This document shows positions 38,867 through 45,837 of a DNA stretch of 64,000 bases, piece after piece. Below the pieces are notes generated by a model that saw only the letters and a program-made list of their open reading frames with translations, was not told the DNA's origin and made no database searches. Made by a program: the position numbers and the translations under genes. This DNA is from Duncaniella freteri (GTDB taxonomy: Bacteria; Bacteroidota; Bacteroidia; Bacteroidales; Muribaculaceae). Every line of letters begins with the position of its first letter. Positions within the stretch are counted from its first letter, which is position 1. The stretch is from assembly GCF_004766125.1 (NCBI RefSeq), contig NZ_SJSA01000002.1:620001-684000 (forward strand), written 5' to 3'.

Positions 38867-38943
38867 CTATATTAATGATTTTTACAATCTTCACCTCTAA
38901 AAATAGGTTATGAACCAATTTCGTTTATTAAATAATCAATAGA

Positions 38944-39531
38944 TCATACAGCGGCTTCAACATTCAGTCTGTCGATGCGGAGGCGGGCGCAGCCGAGAAC
39001 GGAGAGCTCTATCAGCAGCTCGCTGTCTCCGCCGGTGAGGTCGACGATCTCTCCCTCAAGGCCTCGGAGACCACCGCGGACGACTCGTACGCGGTCGCCG
39101 CGCCGAAATGCGCGCTCCTCTATGCTGACAGGGGTGTCGGAGTTCCCCAGGATGAAGCGTAGGGTCTGCATCTGGGGCTCTGGGATGACGGCAAGGCGGC
39201 CTGTGCCTGTGGCGGCGCGGTCGGTCATGAATCGCTTGATGAAAGGGTATGAGACTATCAGACGACGCTCCGGCTCGCTGCACCTTACGAAGACTACCGA
39301 GCGGATGACCACCTGTTCTGATCGTGCGCGCCTGCCGTTCTTCCAAACCTTCACCTGCTCCTGGGTGGCTACGTAAGATGTGTGACCTAAAGACGTGAGC
39401 TTATCGCGGACGCTTTTCTCGCTGTTATTATTTACTACAGCTACATACCACTTGGGAGAGGATACGCCTACGGCGTCGCCAACGCCTGGAAGCACTGCCG
39501 CAACGCTCGTGTCTTTCGATTCCGATGCCAT
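38944..39531 (-). CDS. upxY: UpxY-family transcription antiterminator, left copy
   Basis: 195 residues from the ATG at 39531 (MASESKD); a GTG further up (39546) is possible. A NusG N-terminal domain (about 25-125: KWYVAVVNNNSEKSVRDKL, VFVRCSEPERRLIVSYPF) is followed by a KOW-like domain (FRRGDRVRVVRGGLRGLEGE). UpxY proteins let RNA polymerase read through the leader of capsule operons. It is almost identical to the right copy; only the last residues differ (VEAAV here). In this assembly no promoter faces it. No upxZ follows. Confidence 0.92.
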   Translation of the reverse strand: MASESKDTSVAAVLPGVGDAVGVSSPKWYVAVVNNNSEKSVRDKLTSLGHTSYVATQEQVKVWKNGRRARSEQVVIRSVVFVRCSEPERRLIVSYPFIKRFMTDRAATGTGRLAVIPEPQMQTLRFILGNSDTPVSIEERAFRRGDRVRVVRGGLRGLEGEIVDLTGGDSELLIELSVLGCARLRIDRLNVEAAV

Positions 39532-39575
39532 CTGACAAAATAGCACTAAGTGATGTCAGTATCTCTTGCTTAGAG
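38960..39575. repeat. 616-bp inverted repeat, left arm
   Basis: Reverse complement of 39756-40371, with the same length, no gaps, and about ten substitutions counted by eye (about 98% identity). It covers nearly all of the left upxY plus 44 bp upstream. The inner edge holds the quasi-palindrome ATCTCT-TGCTT-AGAGAT (39561-39577); identity to the other arm stops at 39575. Confidence 0.95.
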
Positions 39576-39755
39576 ATGCGGATATCAGATAATAAATTGA
39601 TAGATAATTCATTGCTGCAAATACACACTGAAATCTTAAAACAATAGCCACCATTGTTATATCCGTGGTTTAACAATCCGACCAATTTTATTCACTAAAT
39701 TTGCCTCATATAAGGATTTTTGTTAATTTTGCATTTGATTTAAAAAAGTGATGCA
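39576..39755. promoter_or_regulatory. Putative invertible promoter spacer between two upxY copies
   Basis: 180 AT-rich bases between the two 616-bp arms. The only canonical promoter (39701-39731) faces right. No CAAAnnTA, the minus-strand -7 pattern, is found between the two start codons. An internal short palindrome AACAAT-N7-ATTGTT lies at 39640-39658. Inversion of this block would redirect transcription to the left operon; that it inverts is an inference. Confidence 0.7.
39701..39731 (+). promoter_or_regulatory. Capsule promoter facing the right operon
   Basis: TTG (39701-39703), a 20-nt gap, then TAATTTTG (39724-39731). Transcription would start near 39738 and give a leader of about 60 nt before the right upxY ATG. 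The leader can fold by pairing GCACTCTAAG with CTTAGTGC (39753-39789). Confidence 0.75.
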
Positions 39756-40371
39756 CTCTAAGCAAGAGATACTGGCATCACTTAGTGCTATTTTGTCAGA
39801 TGGCATCGGAATCGAAAGACACGAGCGTTGCGGCAGTGCTTCCAGGCGTTGGCGACGCCGTAGGCGTGTCCTCTCCCAAGTGGTATGTAGCTGTAGTAAA
39901 TAATAACAGCGAGAAAAGCGTTCGCGATAAGCTCACGTCTCTAGGTCACACATCTTACGTAGCCACCCAGGAGCAGGTGAAGGTTTGGAAGAACGGCAGG
40001 CGCGCACGATCAGAGCAGGTGGTCATCCGCTCGGTCGTCTTCGTAAGGTGCAGCGAGCCGGAGCGCCGTCTGATAGTCTCATACCCTTTCATCAAGCGAT
40101 TCATGACCGACCGCGCCGCCACAGGCACAGGCCGCCTTGCCGTCATCCCAGAGCCCCAGATGCAGACCCTACGCTTCATCCTGGGGAACTCCGATACCCC
40201 TGTCAGCATAGAGGAGCGCGCATTTCGGCGCGGCGACCGCGTACGAGTCGTCCGCGGTGGTCTCCGAGGCCTTGAGGGAGAGATCGTCGACCTCACCGGC
40301 GGAGACAGCGAGCTGCTGATAGAGCTCTCCGTGCTCGGCTGCGCCCGCCTCCGCATAGACAGACTGAATGT
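39756..40371. repeat. 616-bp inverted repeat, right arm
   Basis: Partner of 38960-39575. It begins in the leader of the right upxY and ends ten codons or fewer before its stop, where the two copies suddenly diverge. The sharp edges and equal length point to recent duplication or continuing gene conversion. Confidence 0.95.
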
Positions 40372-40393
40372 CGAGCCCTCATCAATGCTTTGA
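39800..40393 (+). CDS. upxY: UpxY-family transcription antiterminator, right copy
   Basis: 197 residues from the ATG at 39800; the frame also allows GTG at 39785. Same NGN and KOW domains as the left copy, and identical in protein sequence except for the tail (VEPSSML). In this assembly it lies directly behind the canonical promoter and should be the expressed copy. It would act on the right operon, beginning 147 nt downstream after a strong hairpin. No upxZ follows. Confidence 0.92.
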   Translation: MASESKDTSVAAVLPGVGDAVGVSSPKWYVAVVNNNSEKSVRDKLTSLGHTSYVATQEQVKVWKNGRRARSEQVVIRSVVFVRCSEPERRLIVSYPFIKRFMTDRAATGTGRLAVIPEPQMQTLRFILGNSDTPVSIEERAFRRGDRVRVVRGGLRGLEGEIVDLTGGDSELLIELSVLGCARLRIDRLNVEPSSML

Positions 40394-40435
40394 CAGATGA
40401 CAAAAACTCACATTGACATCATATTCAATCGGCAT

Positions 40436-40454
40436 CCGGGACAGGTAGTCCCGG
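40436..40454 (+). promoter_or_regulatory. Hairpin between right upxY and first capsule gene
   Basis: CCGGGAC (40436-40442), loop AGGTA, GTCCCGG (40448-40454): a perfect 7-bp GC stem, extendable with flanking GC/GC. Only TTT follows a few bases on, so it is a weak terminator at best. It may be a pause or an antitermination target for UpxY. Confidence 0.5.
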
Positions 40455-40540
40455 CGGCTTTCATATTGACCAATCGCAGATTCTGCATATTATAAAAACA
40501 GCCTGCAAACCCTCTCTCATAGTCATCAAATACCATATTT

Positions 40541-41248
40541 ATGATTGTCTCCAACCCAAAACAAAAGATCACTGCTGTCATCCCTATCCGACGGGGATCT
40601 CAGCGCGTAAAGGACAAGAACCTGCGCCCATTCGGCGACACATGCCTCATGGAGCTAAAGATCCGCACCCTGATGCAAGTGCCAGAGATTGATGAGATCA
40701 TCGTCAATACGAACAGTGAGGACGCCATCCGAATTGTTAACGAATGTTATGCAGTGGGGGGGGTAAAAACATACCGCAGGGAGGAGTATTACGCCTCGTC
40801 CGAATGTTCAGGCAGTGAATTCTTCCGCAATCTCGGTGAGGTCACTGACACGGATGTGTTCATGTATTGCCCCTGCACCTCTCCATTCGTAAAACCAGAA
40901 ACCATATCCCAGTGCATACGAGCCTATGCGGAACGTGGCGAAAACGACTGCGTATCGACAGTAAGCCAGATCAAGGAGTTCCTATGGCTTGACGGCAAGC
41001 CGTTGAACTATGATCCGTCCAACGCTCCCAATTCACAGGACCTGCCGGACATGGTGGCCCTCAATTTCGGTGTCACTGTCATCGGAAGGCAGGATCTGAT
41101 CAACAACCGCAATATAATAGGCAAGAACCCCAGATTTGTAGTGACCTCTGACATTGAGGCGATCGACATTGACACTCCATTGGATTTCTATATTGCCGAG
41201 CAGATATACCGAAAAACGGTGATAGAAAAGCTGGAGTTGCTGGAATAG
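40541..41248 (+). CDS. CMP-sugar synthetase (acylneuraminate cytidylyltransferase family), copy 1
   Basis: 235 residues. The nucleotide-binding IPIRRGSQRVKDKNLRPFGD, IIVNTNSEDAI and YCPCTSPFVKPETI place it with NeuA/KdsB-type enzymes that link CMP to acidic sugars such as nonulosonates. No nonulosonate synthase is encoded in the window, so the sugar is unknown. It contains a run of eight G at 40756-40763 (Val-Gly-Gly-Val codons) that could slip. It is the first structural gene of the right operon; composition is near the chromosomal average. Confidence 0.83.
   Translation: MIVSNPKQKITAVIPIRRGSQRVKDKNLRPFGDTCLMELKIRTLMQVPEIDEIIVNTNSEDAIRIVNECYAVGGVKTYRREEYYASSECSGSEFFRNLGEVTDTDVFMYCPCTSPFVKPETISQCIRAYAERGENDCVSTVSQIKEFLWLDGKPLNYDPSNAPNSQDLPDMVALNFGVTVIGRQDLINNRNIIGKNPRFVVTSDIEAIDIDTPLDFYIAEQIYRKTVIEKLELLE
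40756..40763 (+). repeat. G8 homopolymer inside a CMP-sugar synthetase gene
   Basis: Eight consecutive G bases spanning codons GTG GGG GGG GTA. Insertion or loss of one base would truncate the enzyme. Confidence 0.95.
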
Positions 41249-41313
41249 ACCGTTGCCTGCCGCTGCCGCGCCGATGCACTGTAATTGACCAGGACATAAC
41301 ATTAATGACTCAT

Positions 41314-42018
41314 ATGAAAACAATTACAGCGATCATCCCGGTAAGGGCAGGCAGCACACGCCTGAAAAACAAAAACGTGGCACCCTTTGCAGGCACAAAT
41401 CTACTGGTGAATAAAATCAACCAGCTGAAACAGGTGAAAGATATCACCAAGATAGTGGTATCGTCCGATTCCGACCTGATGCTGGAGATGGCAAAAGCAG
41501 CCGGAGCTGACACCCATAAGCGTGCGCCGGAGTACTGTGATGAAAAGACAAAGACCTTTGGGGAAGTGGTCCGTCATATTGCAGAGAGTGTCGACGGTGA
41601 CACCATACTGTGGGCAACATGCACATCGCCATTGGTGTTCCCAAAGGACTACAGAGAGGCTATCGAAGCATATTATCCGGCATTGGAACAGGGATTTGAC
41701 TCACTGATGAGTGTGGAGAGCTTCAAGCGTTACATCTGGAATGAGGATGGCCCGCTCAACTACGAGCTCGGCTTGAAGCACGTCCCAAGCCAGCAGTTGC
41801 CTACACTGTACTTCGTCACTGACGGCATCCTCATGGCTCCGCGTGAAAAGATGATCGAATGGGCATATTTCCATGGCAGGAATCCATACAAATTCGTGGT
41901 GGACAAGAGAACCGGATGTGACATCGACGACGGACTCGACCTGGCATGCGCCCGAGCCTGGCTCGACATGGACGAATCCGTCAGTCAGATAGACCCCTAC
42001 ATCATAGGTAAAAAATAA
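41314..42018 (+). CDS. CMP-sugar synthetase (acylneuraminate cytidylyltransferase family), copy 2
   Basis: About 234 residues from Met at 41314 (MKTITAIIPVRAGSTRLKNKN); another Met lies at 41305. Motifs match copy 1: VVSSDSDLML, WATCTSPLVFPKDY. The two differ widely in the middle, so this is an old paralogue rather than a recent duplicate. Two consecutive synthetases suggest either two acidic sugars in the right capsule or one dedicated to another ligand. wzx starts 10 nt downstream. Confidence 0.83.
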   Translation: MKTITAIIPVRAGSTRLKNKNVAPFAGTNLLVNKINQLKQVKDITKIVVSSDSDLMLEMAKAAGADTHKRAPEYCDEKTKTFGEVVRHIAESVDGDTILWATCTSPLVFPKDYREAIEAYYPALEQGFDSLMSVESFKRYIWNEDGPLNYELGLKHVPSQQLPTLYFVTDGILMAPREKMIEWAYFHGRNPYKFVVDKRTGCDIDDGLDLACARAWLDMDESVSQIDPYIIGKK

Positions 42019-42028
42019 GGATCTGTAA

Positions 42029-43327
42029 ATGTCTATAAACCGGATACTCGGTTCATCACTGGTGAGGAATTCCTTTGTTTATGTCGTATGTGACGGCATA
42101 AACAAGGCTATTCCATTCCTGCTTCTGCCATTTATCACCTACTATCTCACACCAGGCGACTATGGTGTGGTGACTAACTTCAATGTGTATGTCCAGATCC
42201 TCTCGGTATTCTGTTTTCTGTGCACAGCCGGGGCGTTGCCTGTCATGTTCAATAAGTTAGACAAGAGCGAGATCCGATCGTATGTCTCCAACATGATGCT
42301 ACTGAACACGGTTGTGACATTCGTATGCCTGATAATAAACATGTTTATATTCCGGTGGATCGACAGAGGCCTGAACATAAGCCCCACATTTCAAATGTAT
42401 GCCATTGTGGTGGTATGGTTCACAGGCATCACCAACATAAACATGCTTTTGTGGCGATGCGAGGAACGGCCTGTGGCATTCGGGGTCTACCAGATATCCC
42501 AGTCGGCAGTGAACGCAGCCACCACCGTAGTGTTCGTGATAATACTGCTTCTCGGCTGGCAAGGAAGGGTGTACAGCATGATGTGTTCCGTCATTGTGTT
42601 CGGCATCATCAGCCTCTACATCCTGTACAGACGCGGCTACCTTGAAGCGAGGATACGCAAAGAGTTCCTGGTGCAGACACTGTCCTTTGCAGTGCCCATA
42701 ATTCCGCATGCGCTTTCGTTCTGGTTCAGGGGCGGGGTCGAAAAGATCCTTCTCACAAACATGTGCGACCTCTCAGAAAACGGCCTTTATTCAGTGGCCC
42801 TTACATGGGGATCGGTGGTCATGATGTTCCTGACAGCATTCAACAACGCATATGCCCCATATCTCTATAAAAAGTTGGCGGCATTCGATAAAGCCCCCAA
42901 TGAGACCGTCCATCAACAGCACTCGTTGATAAGGCTCATCAGGCTATGCCTGTTAGGGACTGTGGTGTTCGTGGTCCTGTCATACCTCGTTTCGATAGTG
43001 ATGATAAGGTCCATCTATCCTGCCGACTATCTCGGGTCTCTGTCATTCCTCCCATGGGTAATGCTGGCACAGATGTTTCAGGGTGGATATCTTATGTTCG
43101 TGTGCTTCTCGCACTACACGTTCAGGACCAAGCCTCTCGGCATCATAACTTTCACGTGGAGCCTCATTGCCTGCGTGCTTGCATGGGCAGGCATCAGGCT
43201 GTTTGGTCCGGTGGGGGTCTCTATGGCTTCGGCATTCGTGAGTTTCGCCATATTCGTATCCGTTACGCTCCTTGCCGTCAGGGTATATCCCATGCCGTGG
43301 CGTCACCTGTTTTCATTCAAGCTATGA
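42029..43327 (+). CDS. wzx: Capsule repeat-unit flippase Wzx (right operon)
   Basis: 432 residues with about 12 membrane helices. The N-terminus GSSLVRNSFVYVVCDGINKAIPF and YLTPGDYGVVTNFNVYVQIL is typical of oligosaccharide flippases. It is clearly different from the left Wzx, which supports two separate polysaccharides. Its stop overlaps the next start as ATGA (43324-43327). Confidence 0.88.
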   Translation: MSINRILGSSLVRNSFVYVVCDGINKAIPFLLLPFITYYLTPGDYGVVTNFNVYVQILSVFCFLCTAGALPVMFNKLDKSEIRSYVSNMMLLNTVVTFVCLIINMFIFRWIDRGLNISPTFQMYAIVVVWFTGITNINMLLWRCEERPVAFGVYQISQSAVNAATTVVFVIILLLGWQGRVYSMMCSVIVFGIISLYILYRRGYLEARIRKEFLVQTLSFAVPIIPHALSFWFRGGVEKILLTNMCDLSENGLYSVALTWGSVVMMFLTAFNNAYAPYLYKKLAAFDKAPNETVHQQHSLIRLIRLCLLGTVVFVVLSYLVSIVMIRSIYPADYLGSLSFLPWVMLAQMFQGGYLMFVCFSHYTFRTKPLGIITFTWSLIACVLAWAGIRLFGPVGVSMASAFVSFAIFVSVTLLAVRVYPMPWRHLFSFKL

Positions 43328-44577
43328 CTAATAAAGAACGATACCGTCTCCTCCACAGCAAACTGACTGCGACGCATCGGGGCATAGTGCTCAACAAGGT
43401 GCTTTGCGCTAATTTGATGTGGAAAGCCGGAGGCAACACAGACCCATTCGGGACTGTCAGGTCCATCGCAAAACTCCTGTTCACATTCGATGTGACAGAA
43501 CTGAAAACTACGGAGCTCAAACCAGTCCTGACAGTGTTTGGGTTCTATCCGTTACGCAATGACCACAGAGAGCTCATGAGCACTGTGGCATCAAGGCTCG
43601 GCGAAGGCAACACATACATTGACACGAGCCGGTGGAGCGACCGGAAAATAAAGTTCTCACCCAGGAACATACTCAAGGGTCTGCGCACAGGTCTGTGCGG
43701 TATGAAAGGATGCGGGCTCTCACTGAAGGACAGACTCATACTGTCGTCTCAGGTCACATTCTACTGCAACACAATCGATGAGCTCCTTAAGGTCGACCTC
43801 TCGAACATAAGGAAGTTCCTATGCCTTGCCAACACCCTGAACCTTGAGAACATACTCACACAGCATTTGAGGAATCTCGGAGCGAAGACATACTCGCTGA
43901 TGGAAGGCACATATTTCGTACAGGGCGGGGACATCCCGATCAATGACATCCCATTTGAGAACCTGACCTCCCACATCCAGCTGTGCTGGGGGCAGTACTC
44001 CAAGGACGAGTTCATAAAATACGGATATGAGGAGGGTCGCATGGAAGTGGCAGGCTATCCCAAGAATGTCGAATGCAGGCCAATGAAGGCTGACAATCCC
44101 ATGCGCAGAGGGGTCGTCCTGCTGTCACAGTACATCATGGACAAGCAGAACCGCGATTTGATCCGAATGCTCGGCAGGTTCTCCGACCGGCAGGAATTCC
44201 ACCTTAAGCTTCATCCATCCCTTGACTACGACGAATATTCCAGACTGGCATCCGAGAACGGCATGCGGATAATCCCGAAGTCAACAACCGTAAATGAATG
44301 CATCGACAACACCGCGTTCGACTTTGCTATAGCCATAAACTCCACCACATATTACGAAGCACTGATGCGCGGCGTCCCATGCCTCCGATACTATGACGGC
44401 AACTACACACCCCTGGCCGGATACGACGACGAGTTCTCCACCCCAGAGCAATACTCCGGGCTAATACTCCGGATAAAGGACCTGCCGTTGGCTGACTACC
44501 AGACCGGAATCGACAAGGCACTGAGGTACGCTGTCGGACTGGGAATAGATGAGTACCATAGGATTATGCTTGAATAA
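43324..44577 (+). CDS. Sialyltransferase-like GT-B protein, candidate CMP-sugar transferase
   Basis: 417 residues from the ATG at 43324; the frame runs open upstream to 42946 inside wzx, which is rejected. I recognise no exact family, but three features recall bacterial sialyl/polysialyltransferases: LMEG (about 192-195) like their acidic-Gly motif, an HP motif in HLKLHPS (297-298), and a Ser/Thr motif with following Glu in INSTTYYEALMRGVP (340-346). Those enzymes use CMP-linked sugars, which fits the two CMP-sugar synthetases just upstream. Alternatives are a CDP-glycerol-type transferase or another surface carbohydrate enzyme. Confidence 0.6.
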   Translation: MTNKERYRLLHSKLTATHRGIVLNKVLCANLMWKAGGNTDPFGTVRSIAKLLFTFDVTELKTTELKPVLTVFGFYPLRNDHRELMSTVASRLGEGNTYIDTSRWSDRKIKFSPRNILKGLRTGLCGMKGCGLSLKDRLILSSQVTFYCNTIDELLKVDLSNIRKFLCLANTLNLENILTQHLRNLGAKTYSLMEGTYFVQGGDIPINDIPFENLTSHIQLCWGQYSKDEFIKYGYEEGRMEVAGYPKNVECRPMKADNPMRRGVVLLSQYIMDKQNRDLIRMLGRFSDRQEFHLKLHPSLDYDEYSRLASENGMRIIPKSTTVNECIDNTAFDFAIAINSTTYYEALMRGVPCLRYYDGNYTPLAGYDDEFSTPEQYSGLILRIKDLPLADYQTGIDKALRYAVGLGIDEYHRIMLE

Positions 44578-44583
44578 GATAAA

Positions 44584-45207
44584 ATGAGTAACATTATTTG
44601 CTCTATATTTTCATCCATATATAATGGATCTTTCATTCCTCATCTACGAGGCATATATTTTTCTTTATTCAATAAAGAATCTTCTGGGAAAACGATAATA
44701 TATCGACCGATAAGATTTACAAAGAAATTTATCACCCTTAAGGAAAATGTATCCATATTCTCGAATTGCAGAGTTGAAGGAATATCCCATTATGGATCTC
44801 AGAACTATATTCCATCTATAATTTTACACTCTGGTGTCTCTGTTCAACAGAATTGCCATATTACTTGTGCACAAAGAATTGAAATCGGATCAAATACAGC
44901 ATTGGCAAATAATGTTACAGTTACGGATATTGATCATCCATACACTGATATCAGCATTCCGATAGAGAGTCAAGATCTTATCGTAAAGCCAGTAAGAATA
45001 GGCAAAGATTGTAAAATATACAATAACGCTGTTATCCTTCAGGGGACTATTATTGGAGACCATTGTGTTGTGGGAGCAAACTCTGTTGTGAAAGGCATCT
45101 TTCCTGATTTCTCAATAATAGTCGGGGTGCCTGCCAGAATTGTAAAAAGATACGACTTTACAAAAAAACAATGGAGAAAAACATCTCCCAATGGAATATT
45201 TATATAA
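44584..45207 (+). CDS. Hexapeptide-repeat acetyltransferase 1 (right operon)
   Basis: 207 residues. Beta-helix repeats IEIGSNTALANNVTVTDIDHP (with the probable catalytic His) and VRIGKDCKIYNNAVILQGTIIGDHCVVG, then a tail IVKRYDFTKKQWRKTSPNG. The tail is shared with the next gene, so the two are paralogues, yet this copy is AT-rich while the next is GC-rich. It likely acetylates a capsule sugar. Confidence 0.83.
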   Translation: MSNIICSIFSSIYNGSFIPHLRGIYFSLFNKESSGKTIIYRPIRFTKKFITLKENVSIFSNCRVEGISHYGSQNYIPSIILHSGVSVQQNCHITCAQRIEIGSNTALANNVTVTDIDHPYTDISIPIESQDLIVKPVRIGKDCKIYNNAVILQGTIIGDHCVVGANSVVKGIFPDFSIIVGVPARIVKRYDFTKKQWRKTSPNGIFI

Positions 45208-45218
45208 TCTAAGTTGCA

Positions 45219-45824
45219 ATGTATAATTTAAATCAAATCCATCTTGGGATATATAAACGAATTATGTCCTTTAAATGGAAGTTCAGGCTGTCACATTTTG
45301 GTAATAATTCTCTGATACATAAACCATTGCAAATCATTGGCGGGGGGGGTATTTCAATCGGTTCGAATGTCATTATACAGTACAGGAGCTGGCTTGCGGC
45401 CGAACCCCTGACAGGTGCTCACGATTGCCGTCTTGAGATTCATGACAGCTGCATCATCGGTCACTTCAATGAGATCTATGCAACAAGATCCATAATAATA
45501 GAGAAAGACGTGCTGACCGCCGACCGGGTGTACATATCGGACAATCTTCACGGCTATGAGGACATAGGCACTCCCATACACCGGCAGCCTATCGTGCAGA
45601 ATGGCGACGGGGTGCGCATCGGAGAGGGATCATGGTTGGGGGTGGGAGTCTCAGTTCTCGGGGCAAACATCGGCAGGCATTGTGTCATCGGGGCGAATGC
45701 GGTTGTCACAAAGGACATCCCGGATTATTGCGTTGCAGCCGGCATACCGGCAAGAATAATAAAGAGATATGATTTCGATAGCAGGGAGTGGCGAAAGACC
45801 ACTCCTGACGGACATTTCAAATAG
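45219..45824 (+). CDS. Hexapeptide-repeat acetyltransferase 2 (right operon)
   Basis: 201 residues. IEIHDSCIIGHFNEIYATRSI is not typical, but VRIGEGSWLGVGVSVLGANIG and HCVIGANAVVTKDIP are standard hexapeptide repeats, and SDNLHGYED holds the probable catalytic His. The tail IIKRYDFDSREWRKTTPDG matches the preceding gene. An eight-G run at 45342-45349 (codons for Ile-Gly-Gly-Gly-Gly) could switch the gene. The first 110 bases are AT-rich and the rest GC-rich, suggesting a recombination joint in or near the G tract. Confidence 0.83.
   Translation: MYNLNQIHLGIYKRIMSFKWKFRLSHFGNNSLIHKPLQIIGGGGISIGSNVIIQYRSWLAAEPLTGAHDCRLEIHDSCIIGHFNEIYATRSIIIEKDVLTADRVYISDNLHGYEDIGTPIHRQPIVQNGDGVRIGEGSWLGVGVSVLGANIGRHCVIGANAVVTKDIPDYCVAAGIPARIIKRYDFDSREWRKTTPDGHFK
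45342..45349 (+). repeat. G8 homopolymer inside acetyltransferase 2
   Basis: Eight consecutive G bases in the 5' fifth of the gene. This is the second such run in the same operon. Confidence 0.95.
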
Positions 45825-45837
45825 GAAACAACCAGAT

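Noticed and set aside
39696..39703. Second -7-like TAAATTTG in the spacer
   Set aside because: It overlaps the -33 TTG of the better promoter and has no TTG of its own at the right distance.
38960..40371. Inverted repeats as ends of a transposable element
   Set aside because: The arms are upxY genes and the spacer holds only a promoter; there is no transposase and no target duplication.
42946..43323. 126-residue upstream extension of the sialyltransferase-like frame
   Set aside because: It lies wholly inside the wzx coding region in another frame, and the ATGA overlap at 43324 gives a natural start.
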